Assembly: GCA_017937095.1 (NCBI GenBank)
Contig: JAGBEG010000018.1
Span: forward strand, 1-64,000
DNA from: Roseburia sp.
Lineage (GTDB): Bacteria > Bacillota > Clostridia > Lachnospirales > Lachnospiraceae
Direction: 5' to 3'
Length of the DNA stretch: 64,000 nucleotides
The notes under the pieces were generated by a model. That model did no database searches, was not told where the DNA came from, and saw only the letters and a list, made by a program, of their open reading frames with translations. The position numbers and the translations under genes are program-made. Shown in pieces: positions 26,525 through 34,910 of the stretch (its first letter is position 1; every line of letters begins with the position of its first letter).

Positions 26525-28162
26525 TCATTCAGGCAGTGCAGTTTGGCTAATTATGAACGATACTAGTCCCTCTACAGAAGCCTCTTCCGCCACATGAATC
26601 TTATGACCTTCCGATGTGCCATTCTTCAGACGCGAAAGCTCGTATAAAAGCGCCTCCCTCGTCGGATTCCCGATGCACCAGAAGCCGCGTTCCCCGGGAA
26701 CGGCATACCCGCCGCGCTTTATCCCATCAAAAAATGCCCGCACACCGGACGCACTGAAAAACACGAAATCCGAAATCTCTAAAAGACGCGAAAAATCACC
26801 GCACCGTTTCCCCTCTACATCATAGACAGACACCTCTGTGACAGCAATTCCAGCCTCCCGCAGCAGCTCCGCCGTCATGGGGTTTGCCTGCGCCGCATGT
26901 GGAAAAAGGATGCGCACAGGCTCCCCTTCGTCCACATGACCGCAAGTCTCCTGCCCCTTCTTCTCAACTGCTTCTCTGCGAAGCGCTTCCGCAAGTTCTC
27001 CGGCAAATGTCTCCGTGTCCGCATGGCTCGGAAGAAAATCCGCGCAAATGCCATGCTCCTTTAACACATCCTTTGTCCCGCGCCCGATAACCGCAAATCT
27101 GCATCCTGCCAGCACACGGATATCCGTACCGCACTCGCGCACCGCTTCAAAAAACAGCTCCACCGCCTGCTTGCTCGTAAAAAGCACCCAATCATAATCA
27201 CAAAGCCTTGTCACCTGCTCCTTTAACGTGTCATATGCAGGGAGCCGTCTGGTCTGCATCGTCACGAGCGGAACCATCCGTTTCCCGGCTTCCTCCATCC
27301 TGCGGCGGAATGCAGAAAGCGTGCGCGGCGTGGCAACCACGCCGTAGCGCTCCGTTTTTTCTGCGGCTGTGATGCTTTCTTCACCTGCTGCACTGCGCCC
27401 CGCGATTTCACCGCCACTTTCCCGTCTGTCATGCTCCCATCGAAAGGAAAAGTCCGCGACCTCCCCGATTACGATAATGACCGGAGAGGAGAGCCCCGCC
27501 GCCCTCACACGCTCTGCGATATCAGAAAGCGTACCGCGCACGATCCGCTCGTACGGCGTTGCGCCCTCCGCGATCACCGCCGCAGGCGTACCGGGCGCTT
27601 TTCCGTAACGCAAAAGCTCCGCCGTAATTTTTTCCAGATTGGATAAGCCCATCAGAAAGACAAGCGTACCGGAAAGCTTCGCAAGCGCTTCGTAATCATC
27701 CGTCACGCCCTCCTCCGCCGTATGCCCGGTAATGACATGAAAGCTTCTTGCAAGTCCCCGGTGCGTCACCGGGATTCCCGCAAGCTCCGGCACAGCGATT
27801 GCCGAAGTGACCCCCGGGATTACCTCGTAAGCGATTCCTGCCCCGGCGAGCGCCAGAATCTCCTCGCCGCCCCTGCCGAACACAAACGGGTCGCCGCCCT
27901 TTAGCCGCACGACATTATCGTATCTCCCGCCGTATTCTACCAGAACGCGGTTGATTTCCTCCTGCCGCATCGAATGTGCGCCGGGCTTCTTGCCGACATA
28001 CACAAGGATGCAGTCCTCCCGCACGACGTCGAGCAGCTCCTCCGATGCCAGTCTGTCATAGATCACGACGTCACAGCACTTTAATTTTTCCAGTCCTCTG
28101 ACCGTAATGAGCGATGCGTCTCCCGGTCCCGCTCCGATCAATGTCACCTTTCCCATGTCCAC
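26525..28162 (-). CDS. cobA-hemD: Uroporphyrinogen-III C-methyltransferase / uroporphyrinogen-III synthase fusion
   Basis: Bifunctional protein (545 aa). Residues 1-250 are the SAM-dependent methyltransferase (VTLIGAGPGDASLITVRG, YDRLASEELL, VRLKGGDPFVFGRGGEE, PGVTSAIAVPELAGIPVTHRG) that makes precorrin-2. Residues about 270-545 are HemD (VVATPRTLSAFRRR, DWVLFTSKQAVELFF, FFSASGVRAFFDG), which closes uroporphyrinogen III. Such fusions are common in clostridia. The GTG at 28162 (AAAGGA upstream) or the ATG at 28156 may start it. It overlaps the 3' end of hemC by 92 bases in another frame, beside a 28-bp repeat tract. Confidence 0.94.
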   Translation of the reverse strand: MDMGKVTLIGAGPGDASLITVRGLEKLKCCDVVIYDRLASEELLDVVREDCILVYVGKKPGAHSMRQEEINRVLVEYGGRYDNVVRLKGGDPFVFGRGGEEILALAGAGIAYEVIPGVTSAIAVPELAGIPVTHRGLARSFHVITGHTAEEGVTDDYEALAKLSGTLVFLMGLSNLEKITAELLRYGKAPGTPAAVIAEGATPYERIVRGTLSDIAERVRAAGLSSPVIIVIGEVADFSFRWEHDRRESGGEIAGRSAAGEESITAAEKTERYGVVATPRTLSAFRRRMEEAGKRMVPLVTMQTRRLPAYDTLKEQVTRLCDYDWVLFTSKQAVELFFEAVRECGTDIRVLAGCRFAVIGRGTKDVLKEHGICADFLPSHADTETFAGELAEALRREAVEKKGQETCGHVDEGEPVRILFPHAAQANPMTAELLREAGIAVTEVSVYDVEGKRCGDFSRLLEISDFVFFSASGVRAFFDGIKRGGYAVPGERGFWCIGNPTREALLYELSRLKNGTSEGHKIHVAEEASVEGLVSFIISQTALPE

Positions 28163-29360
28163 ATGCTTCCTTTATTTTTCTCTCCATCCCGGCGCGTTCC
28201 GGCGCGTTTCCTTTTCCCGGCGCATTCTGGCGCGTTTCCGGCTCATCTTCTTTTCCCGGCGCATTCTGGCGCTTTTCCTTTTCCCGGCGCATTCTGGCGC
28301 TTTTCCTTTTCCCGGCGCATTCTGGCGCTTTTCCTTTTCCCGGCGCGTCGTCGCAAAGCTTCTTCACAAGTCCGGCTGCAAGCGTCTGCCACTCTGTTAC
28401 GGATGCGCTTTCTTTCTGATGGCAGAGGATGCCGTCCTGCTCCCGGAAAATTCGAATGCAAATTTCTTCATCCGCCGCCCGGCTCTTTTTCCCTTCCGCA
28501 ACGGATTTCTCTGCCTGTACGGGTGCATCCGTCACTTCGGCATAAACGCCGACCGCCTCGTGACATCCGGCGTCCAGACGCCTTAAGATATCGCGCTCTA
28601 CCGTAAGCGCAAGCGCAGCCCTCTCGTCCGTCACCGCCTGTAAGAACTCCTGTCCGTCTGTCCTTCCCTCAATCGCGATAATTCCCTGTCCGCCTGCGGG
28701 GAGCATCTGCTCCACATCCAGATATTGATAAGAAAGCTCCTCGTCGCAATCAAGTCCCAGCCGCCGCAGCCCGGCTGCCGCAAGGATAATGCCGTCGTAG
28801 CCGCCGTCCTTTAGTTTCTGAATGCGCGTCGTAACATTTCCGCGCAGCGATTCGCAGCGGACATTCGGGTACAACGCCGCAATCTGGCTCTGCCGCCTTA
28901 AGCTTCCCGTTCCGATCACAGCTTCTTTTAACTTCTCGATCTGTGTTCCGCGGCGCGTAAGCAGAACGTCCCGCACATCCTCCCGCGGCAGTACGCAGAC
29001 CACGGCAAGCCCCCCGGCAAGCTCCATCGGCATATCCTTCGCTGAGTGCACCGCATAATCGATTTCCCCGTTTAAAATCGCTTCCTCAAACTCCGAAACG
29101 AATACCGCCTTGCCGCCAAATGCCTGCAGCGGCTTATCCAGAATCTTATCTCCCGCCGTTTTGATTATCACTTTCTCACAGGTAATCTGCGGGTATGCCT
29201 CCTGTAAACGTCCGATGAACAGATCCGTCTGCGCCTGCGCCAGCGCGCTTCCTCTCGTACCGATGCGGATATGTGCAGGCACGGCGCATCGCCGCGTCAT
29301 TTCTACCCTATTTTCCCATCCGGTCACTTTGCCTTCCCCCATGTCTCTTTCTTCCGGCAT
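28071..29360 (-). CDS. hemC: Hydroxymethylbilane synthase with repeat-derived C-terminal tail
   Basis: Joins four porphobilinogens into hydroxymethylbilane (429 aa from ATG 29360, AAAGGA upstream). The core runs from IRIGTRGSALAQAQTD to the dipyrromethane-cofactor cysteine in LDAGCHEAVGVYAEV and a C-terminal domain ending near LVKKLCDDAP. The last 80 or so residues (GKGKAPECAG, RMRREKEKRQNAPG and so on) come from reading a 28-bp tandem repeat in successive frames and then overlapping cobA-hemD. They are not part of the normal enzyme, which is about 300-310 aa. The enzyme is probably active, but the tail is odd. Confidence 0.9.
   Translation of the reverse strand: MPEERDMGEGKVTGWENRVEMTRRCAVPAHIRIGTRGSALAQAQTDLFIGRLQEAYPQITCEKVIIKTAGDKILDKPLQAFGGKAVFVSEFEEAILNGEIDYAVHSAKDMPMELAGGLAVVCVLPREDVRDVLLTRRGTQIEKLKEAVIGTGSLRRQSQIAALYPNVRCESLRGNVTTRIQKLKDGGYDGIILAAAGLRRLGLDCDEELSYQYLDVEQMLPAGGQGIIAIEGRTDGQEFLQAVTDERAALALTVERDILRRLDAGCHEAVGVYAEVTDAPVQAEKSVAEGKKSRAADEEICIRIFREQDGILCHQKESASVTEWQTLAAGLVKKLCDDAPGKGKAPECAGKRKSARMRREKEKRQNAPGKEDEPETRQNAPGKGNAPERAGMERKIKEACGHGKGDIDRSGTGRRIAHYGQRTGKIKVL
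28187..28350. repeat. 28-bp minisatellite in the 3' end of hemC
   Basis: CCCGGCGCATTCTGGCGC with a TTTTCCTTTT spacer recurs at exactly 28-bp steps from 28255, 28283 and 28311, with the start of another copy at 28339, and with degenerate copies at 28187-28254. Because 28 is not a multiple of three, each added or lost copy shifts the hemC frame. On the coding strand every unit carries AAAAGG and, 12 bases on, an ATG. Confidence 0.9.
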
Positions 29361-29406
29361 TTTACACAATTCCTTTCTGTCCTTCCGTCTGATTCCGCTA
29401 TATTTT

Positions 29407-30012
29407 TCAGTTATCTTTTCCCTGCGTTTCCCCGTCAAGCAGATACGACAATAGCAGTTCAAATAATTTCTTCCGCTCCCTGCCATCCGGCACGCGTGTC
29501 AGGATTTCTTCCCGGCACGCCCCGAGAATATCCGCCGCCGTTCCATAGCTCCCCGGCAGCACCGTCTCCAGTTCACGCCGGACCCGCGCCGCAAGCGCCG
29601 GACTTTTCCCTCCGGTGGAAATTCCAACGACGACGTCCCCGCGCTTTACGATTGCCGGAAAATAAAAGGTGCAAAGTTCCTTCACATCGACCACATTCAC
29701 CGGGATTCCCTGTGCGCGGCACAATTCTGATACCCTCACATTGATCTCCCGCTGATCGGTCGCCGCCACGACAAGCGCACAATCGCAAAGAAACGCATCG
29801 CCGCTCTCATCCTGCGGAAATGACATCTGCTTCCATAGAATGCGTTCCTCTGCGGCGAGCTGTTCCAGCTCCAGTGTAAGCTCCGGAGAGATGACCTCAA
29901 CCTTCGCCTCAAACGCCAATAGCTGCCGCACTTTTCCCGCTGCGACCTTCCCGCCGCCTACGACGATGCACTTTTTCCCCTCAAGCTCTATATATATAGG
30001 AAAATACGCCAT
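29407..30012 (-). CDS. sirC: Precorrin-2 dehydrogenase / sirohydrochlorin ferrochelatase
   Basis: Met8/CysG-N-type protein (201 aa) that oxidises precorrin-2 to sirohydrochlorin with NAD, and may insert iron to give sirohaem. It has the Rossmann opening IVVGGGKVAAGKVRQLL, VVAATDQREINVRV and the FPAIVKRGDVVVGISTGGKSPALAARVR block. It lies 46 bases upstream of hemC. Its presence with CobA shows that uroporphyrinogen III is sent to sirohaem (or cobalamin) here; no hemE, hemN or hemH is in the window. Confidence 0.92.
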   Translation of the reverse strand: MAYFPIYIELEGKKCIVVGGGKVAAGKVRQLLAFEAKVEVISPELTLELEQLAAEERILWKQMSFPQDESGDAFLCDCALVVAATDQREINVRVSELCRAQGIPVNVVDVKELCTFYFPAIVKRGDVVVGISTGGKSPALAARVRRELETVLPGSYGTAADILGACREEILTRVPDGRERKKLFELLLSYLLDGETQGKDN

Positions 30013-30161
30013 TTCTCTCCCTCCGGGCGCAAAAGCCCTGCGCCGCTCCCGTTACCGTTTGCAGTAACGCTTTCTCTGCTCGTTTCATTCGATTTTAACA
30101 ATGATATCTTATATCTGACATGTTTTAAAATTTCTTCTGAACACTTCGTAATTACACGCAT

Positions 30162-30787
30162 TTATAATTTCTTTTTCTCTATACTTCTCAAGAATGTCTT
30201 CTTTAACTCCTGTGGCTTATAAAAGAATTGCTCCTCCGATCTGCTCAATCTTTTTTCGTCTCTTTTAATTTTTAACAATTCCATAGAACAAATAAAATCT
30301 GCCGCCTGCAACAGTCTATACCTTTGCGGCTCTGCCTTTCTAAATTCAACATTTGAAAACTGTATTGAGAAAACAGCATTCAAAATTGCACTAAGCTCGC
30401 TCTGTCCGTTATCATAATACACAATTATTTTATCGAAACTCACAAAAAACTCCTGATGTTCGCTCATCGCCACATTAATCGCCTTTGCGAGCTTACCTGA
30501 CAACGCAACTTTATCCACGGCTTCTTTTCTATCTACAACAACTGTCATACACGAATTTCATCAATGGAGTATCCTGCAAATATCTCCTCTCTGCGGATAA
30601 CTGGTCCGGTGTGTATATACTCAACATCAAATCCGGCAATTCTTATGCTCTCTTCTAATTTTGCGACTTGCCGTTCTATACTATTATCCTGATTATGAAA
30701 AACAAATGTTACCAAATAATATGCAGGACGTTCTCTTACTTCTCCGAAATCTCCTGACTCATCAATAAAAATACTCAGTTCTTTCAT
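30162..30787 (-). pseudogene. Broken DUF3800-family gene
   Basis: Two consecutive frames together look like one DUF3800 protein. The first (80 aa, 30545-30787) opens KELSIFIDESGDFGEV, continues YYLVTFVFHNQ and HTGPVIRREE, and stops after YSIDEIRV. The second (128 aa, 30162-30548) begins TVVVDRKE and continues SFDKIIVYYDNGQSEL and NVEFRKAEPQRYRLLQAADF. The middle part expected between them, about 20-25 residues, is missing and the frame changes, as if by a small deletion. The frames overlap by four bases, so two polypeptides could still be made. The gene sits between hemA and sirC and is probably a decayed defence- or mobile-associated gene. Confidence 0.72.
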
Positions 30788-30998
30788 TTGCATTTCCCTT
30801 ATATAATTAGAAATGGCGGGAAATTCTTCCCGCCTGCGGTGGTCCAAAGAGCTTTCGCCCAGACCAAAACTGTAACGCATTACAGCCTTTATTCTATTCA
30901 AATCATACCAGATTTATGCCGGTCTTGCAAGCCCTAAATATCCTTTTCAAAACACTTACATATTGCCTTATGCGTTTCAAATTCCTGTTATCTCAGAA

Positions 30999-32276
30999 TC
31001 ATTCCAACTCCATCAGAGCCTCCATCAGCCCTTTTAACTGCTCCGCCGTCATCTGATCCTTCAGCCGGTAGAACACGCTCCCAAAGTTCTTATCCTTCCA
31101 CTTTGCAAAAACAGCCCCGTCACGCTCCATGAACCCGGACATATAAATGCTCTTCTTCGTCTCCTCAAGCTTTTCCGCAAGAATCAGCTCCGCCTTGTCC
31201 GTCTCGTGCAGCTTGATTTCATTGTTATGGTCTGCCGCACGCTTAAAATCATCGACATCCGCCAGTTCACACTGTGCAAGCTCCATAACTGCGCGGTCAA
31301 TATCCCTCGGCACCGCCAGGTCCACGAAAAGACGCGGCTTTGACGTCGTCAAATGCTCCGCCAGCTTCTGCGCTACAAATGTATAATGCGGTCCCGTCGT
31401 CGCACTGACAATCACATCCGCCTCCTCCACATAATTGTACCGGTCGGCAAAGTCCACCATCCGAATAGTTCCGCCTGTGCCAGTACCAAACGTGCCCCCG
31501 TGGTGTCTGCTGGTTCCGGTAATATCCGTGATTCCCTTGCTGTAAAGGTTCTTTGCCAGAATGCCGCCGATCTGCCCGGTAATTCCGACGAGCAGTACCC
31601 TGCGCCCACCATGCTCCTGCAAAAAGTTCTCGATCCGGTTCGCCGCAAGCGTTCCCATCGAAACCGGAGTTTTGGAGAGCAGCGTATTTGTCTTGATACT
31701 CTTTGCGCTGCTCATTGCTCCCTGAAATGCAATGTTGATTTCATTACAGACCGCGCCCTCTTCCTGCGCGAGCAGATACCCGTCCTTGACCTGGCGCAAA
31801 ATCTCATCCTCGCCGAGCACCATCGAATCCAACCCGCACGTGACATGAAAGAGGTGACGCAGCGCGGCGTCCCCGCTGTAGACATAAATCTGCCCCAGCA
31901 TCGCCTGCCCGTCTATCTGCTTATATGCCGCAAGCTCACGTTCTATGTCCGCTATAAGCGCGGCTTCCGTTCTTCTGCCGCCACACTCCGCCGTCCCCTG
32001 CTCGCTCTGGCGCTCCGCCGCCTTCTGCCCGCTCTGACGCTCCGCCGCCTTCTGCCCGCTCTGACGCTCCGCTGTCTCCTGCAATTGAAAACTCGCCGCC
32101 ATCTCCCCGCAGAAATAGATTTCGCTGCGGTTACAGGTCGATACAATGACCGAACCGGCGCAGTGCGCATATCTCTTTAACCGCTTATGAAATTCCCTCT
32201 GCTCCTCCGCCGAAAACGCATAGCGCTCTCTTATTTCCAGAGGAATCTTTTTATAATTCACTCCGATGCAGTTCAT
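30999..32276 (-). CDS. hemA: Glutamyl-tRNA reductase with tandem-repeat insert
   Basis: First enzyme of the C5 route (425 aa): reduces glutamyl-tRNA to glutamate-1-semialdehyde. The catalytic cysteine is C48 in SVIVSTCNRSEIY. VLGEDEILRQVKDGY, the NADPH domain VLLVGITGQIGG and DLAVPRDID are present. Between residues about 65 and 100 there is an insert made of three nine-residue repeats (AERQSGQKA), lying after the catalytic strand in a loop of the N-terminal domain. The insert is in frame. The enzyme heads the tetrapyrrole genes behind its own promoter. Confidence 0.94.
   Translation of the reverse strand: MNCIGVNYKKIPLEIRERYAFSAEEQREFHKRLKRYAHCAGSVIVSTCNRSEIYFCGEMAASFQLQETAERQSGQKAAERQSGQKAAERQSEQGTAECGGRRTEAALIADIERELAAYKQIDGQAMLGQIYVYSGDAALRHLFHVTCGLDSMVLGEDEILRQVKDGYLLAQEEGAVCNEINIAFQGAMSSAKSIKTNTLLSKTPVSMGTLAANRIENFLQEHGGRRVLLVGITGQIGGILAKNLYSKGITDITGTSRHHGGTFGTGTGGTIRMVDFADRYNYVEEADVIVSATTGPHYTFVAQKLAEHLTTSKPRLFVDLAVPRDIDRAVMELAQCELADVDDFKRAADHNNEIKLHETDKAELILAEKLEETKKSIYMSGFMERDGAVFAKWKDKNFGSVFYRLKDQMTAEQLKGLMEALMELE
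32003..32083. repeat. 27-bp tandem repeat inside hemA
   Basis: Three units of 27 bp start at 32003, 32030 and 32057; the first two differ at one position and the third diverges at its end. They encode AERQSGQKA-type nonapeptides. The length keeps the frame, so copy-number variants would remain functional enzymes with different loop lengths. Confidence 0.9.
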
Positions 32277-32369
32277 TGCCTGTTCTCTTCTCTCCGCTCA
32301 CTTTTCCTGCTACTGTCCACTCCGTTCACCAAACAGTAACCTTTTCTTCTCTTCTTTTGGACTTCCTCT

Positions 32370-32397
32370 ATCATAACATAACGGGCGGTGATGTCCA
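32370..32397 (-). promoter_or_regulatory. Promoter of hemA
   Basis: On the minus strand TGGACA (32392-32397), 16 bases, TATGAT (32370-32375), about 95 bases before the hemA start codon. Confidence 0.6.
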
Positions 32398-32410
32398 GAT
32401 GATTTTGTAC

Positions 32411-32440
32411 AAAAAATGCAGGACAAAATCGTCCTGCATT
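32411..32440 (-). terminator. Terminator after the nitrilase-family gene
   Basis: On the minus strand AATGCAGGAC and GTCCTGCATT form a ten-base perfect stem with a six-base loop, followed by T6. It separates the upstream transcription unit from hemA. Confidence 0.9.
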
Positions 32441-32487
32441 CTGTAGATTGCATCTATAGATTATATTGGTAAATACTCTGTTTCTTA

Positions 32488-33264
32488 TTACATCTTAGCG
32501 GGTGCAAGCGCCATATCATATTCCTTTAAATATGGTATCTTACTTCTCGTCTCCGCGATATCATTTAAATCAATCTCACACAAAAGAACTTCCTCTTCCT
32601 CCCCGGAAGCTTCCGCCAGCACAGCGCCCATCGGCGATACCACCTTGGAATGACCGCACGCGCCTTCCTCTACGCCATTAATTCCCATTAAAAACACGGT
32701 GTTGTCCAGCGCTCTTGCCGGAAGCTGAATCTGCCACCGATGCAGCGCCGGAACGCTCCATACCGACGGAACAACGAGCATCTGCGCTCCCTTCAGCGCC
32801 AGTATACGGCTCGGCTCTGGAAATTCGATGTCGTAGCAGATTAACACACCGAGCTTTCCCAGGGACGTCTCAACCGGCTCATATTCTCTCTTTCCATGGG
32901 TAAAATACTGCTGCTCTCTTCCCCAGAGAAATGATTTCTGATACTCCCCTGCAATTTTTCCGTCATTTTCTATCACATATAAGCCTATGAACAGCTCTTC
33001 TTCTATTTTCTGCGGCAACGGCAGCACAACGACGGTGTGCGTCTTTCTTGCAAGTTCGCAGAACTTTTCCAGAATCCAGTCGTTTTCTCTGACTGCCGCC
33101 AGAAACCCATCCGTTTCCAGATAGTAGCCGCAGGTCCATAGTTCCGGAAACACGACAAGCTCTGCCCCGCCATCCGCCGCCCGGCAAAACATTTCCATTC
33201 CGCGCTTCACATTTGTTTCGACTTCTGCCGGAATCGAATGTATCTGTATTAATCCAACCTTCAT
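32488..33264 (-). CDS. Carbon-nitrogen hydrolase (nitrilase superfamily amidase)
   Basis: Amidase-type enzyme (258 aa from ATG 33264, GAGG upstream). The catalytic triad is E41 (VVFPELW), K110 (EYQKSFLWG) and C143 (LICYDIEFPE). The overall pattern (PARALDNTVFLMGING, VVSPMGAVLAEA) fits omega-amidase or related small-amide hydrolases; the substrate is not determined. It follows an amino-acid ABC importer in the same direction, across a 25-bp repeat tract, which suggests use of an imported amide or amino acid. Confidence 0.86.
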   Translation of the reverse strand: MKVGLIQIHSIPAEVETNVKRGMEMFCRAADGGAELVVFPELWTCGYYLETDGFLAAVRENDWILEKFCELARKTHTVVVLPLPQKIEEELFIGLYVIENDGKIAGEYQKSFLWGREQQYFTHGKREYEPVETSLGKLGVLICYDIEFPEPSRILALKGAQMLVVPSVWSVPALHRWQIQLPARALDNTVFLMGINGVEEGACGHSKVVSPMGAVLAEASGEEEEVLLCEIDLNDIAETRSKIPYLKEYDMALAPAKM

Positions 33265-33293
33265 ATTTTTCCTCACCTTGTCATACACAGCAT

Positions 33294-33433
33294 CATCATA
33301 ATTCTTCTGTCCAGATTCCATCACCATTCTTCCGTCCAGATTCCATCACAATTCTTCTGTCCAGATCCCATCACAATTCTTATGCTCAGATTTCATCATA
33401 ATTCTTCCGCACAGACCGCATCACGCTTCTTCC
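33294..33433. repeat. 25-bp tandem repeat, five to six copies
   Basis: Units of the type CATCACAATTCTTCTGTCC plus AGATTC begin at 33294, 33319, 33344, 33369, 33394 and 33419, exactly 25 bases apart and about 80-90% alike. They fill the gap between the ABC ATPase and the nitrilase-family gene. Confidence 0.92.
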
Positions 33434-33440
33434 ACACGCC

Positions 33441-34175
33441 TTATAATACACTTGCCAGAAATTTCTTCGTTCTTTCGTTCCGGGGCGCTGCAAAGACATC
33501 CTTGGGTTTTCCCTCTTCCACGATATAGCCGCCCTCCATGAATATCACATGATCCGATACCTCTCTGGCAAATCCCATTTCATGCGTCACCACGATCATC
33601 GTCATGCCGTCCTCCGCGAGATTCTGCATGACCTTTAACACCTCGCCGACCAGCTCGGGGTCAAGCGCTGAGGTCGGTTCGTCAAAGAGCAGTACCTTCG
33701 GCTTCATCGCGAGCGCCCTTGCAATTGCGACCCTCTGCTGCTGTCCGCCCGAAAGGTTTCCCGGCATCTCGTCCGCCTTGCTCTCCAAGCCGACCTTTGC
33801 AAGCAGCTCCATTGCCTGTTCTCTTAGCTCCTCCTTCGCGCCAAGCTTTAGCTTTCGCGGGGCGAGCATGATATTGTCGATCACGCTCTTATGAGGGAAC
33901 AGATTAAAACGCTGAAATACCATACCGATTTCCCTGTGCAGCTTTCGTCTGTCGTACCCCTTTTCCGTGACTATATTTCCCTCATAAGTGATGGTTCCGC
34001 TGTTCGGCGTCTCCAGAAGGTTGATACATCTTAAGAACGTGCTTTTTCCCGAACCAGAAGGACCGATGACGCTGATGACCTCGCCTTCCTTTACTTCCAT
34101 ATTAATATCGCGCAGAACCTCCAATTCTCCAAAGGCTTTCGAAAGATTCTCTACTTTTACAATCGCTTCACTCAC
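33441..34175 (-). CDS. Polar amino-acid ABC transporter ATP-binding protein
   Basis: GlnQ/HisP-type ATPase (244 aa). Start is the GTG at 34175, which has AGGAGG eight bases upstream and overlaps the permease stop by one base. Walker [11 protein letters not shown]-loop [12 protein letters not shown], signature [16 protein letters not shown] and Walker [15 protein letters not shown] are intact. The PHKSVIDN and [13 protein letters not shown] segments are typical of the polar amino-acid group. The specific amino acid is unknown; cystine is one option given the sulfur genes nearby, but nothing in the sequence proves it. Confidence 0.94.
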   Translation of the reverse strand: MSEAIVKVENLSKAFGELEVLRDINMEVKEGEVISVIGPSGSGKSTFLRCINLLETPNSGTITYEGNIVTEKGYDRRKLHREIGMVFQRFNLFPHKSVIDNIMLAPRKLKLGAKEELREQAMELLAKVGLESKADEMPGNLSGGQQQRVAIARALAMKPKVLLFDEPTSALDPELVGEVLKVMQNLAEDGMTMIVVTHEMGFAREVSDHVIFMEGGYIVEEGKPKDVFAAPRNERTKKFLASVL

Positions 34176-34825
34176 TATTTCATCCTCCTTTCGAGCTTTG
34201 ACAGAAGAAATGACAGAATGGTATTTAATATGAAATACATCAAGGCAAGCGCGGTATAGATTTCCACCGTTCGAAACGTGGAGGAAACCGCCTGCGTTGC
34301 CTGATGCGTCATTTCGGCAACGCCGATGACCGTGAGCAGCGACGTATCTTTCACACTGATAATAAACTGGTTGCACAAGCTCGGAAGCATGATTTTTAAA
34401 GCCTGCGGCAATATAATACTTGTCATGATCTGAAACTTGCTAAGTCCCAGACATTCCCCTGCCTCATGCTGCCCGATATCAATCGACTGGATCGCTCCGC
34501 GCACGATTTCGGAAATATAGGCACCGGAATTAAGTCCGATCGCGATAATTCCTGCACTAAGCGCCGGCAATTCAAAATCAAGCATCATTGGGATTGCAAA
34601 ATACAGGTACAACGCCTGTACCATAAGGGGCGTTCCTCTGATAATTGCAACATAAACGCCCGCAATACGGTATATGATTTTATTCTTGCCGCTTCTTGCA
34701 AGACCGACCAGAAGACCTATCGCAAAACCCAGCAGTATACCTAATACTGCAATCAGCATTGTCATTTTTAAGCCCTTCAGCAATGTCGGAATAACACTTA
34801 TGGTATAACTCCACTGCAGTTCCAT
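34175..34825 (-). CDS. Polar amino-acid ABC transporter permease
   Basis: HisM/GlnP-type membrane subunit (216 aa) from ATG 34825 with GGAGG upstream. It has five predicted helices, the conserved RGTPLMVQ motif and the EAA loop [22 protein letters not shown] that contacts the ATPase. It is coupled to the ATPase gene (stop and start overlap). A single permease gene implies a homodimer. Confidence 0.94.
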   Translation of the reverse strand: MELQWSYTISVIPTLLKGLKMTMLIAVLGILLGFAIGLLVGLARSGKNKIIYRIAGVYVAIIRGTPLMVQALYLYFAIPMMLDFELPALSAGIIAIGLNSGAYISEIVRGAIQSIDIGQHEAGECLGLSKFQIMTSIILPQALKIMLPSLCNQFIISVKDTSLLTVIGVAEMTHQATQAVSSTFRTVEIYTALALMYFILNTILSFLLSKLERRMK

Positions 34826-34910
34826 AATAAATCCTCCATGTTTTCCGAAAGAAAATGCGACCACCCCTGTGGGAGCAGAGGATTTTCCTCCATGTCTCAC
34901 ATTCTTCTAT

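Noticed and set aside
33294-33433. 25-bp repeats as a CRISPR array
   Set aside because: The units are contiguous and degenerate, with no unique spacers of constant length and no cas genes.
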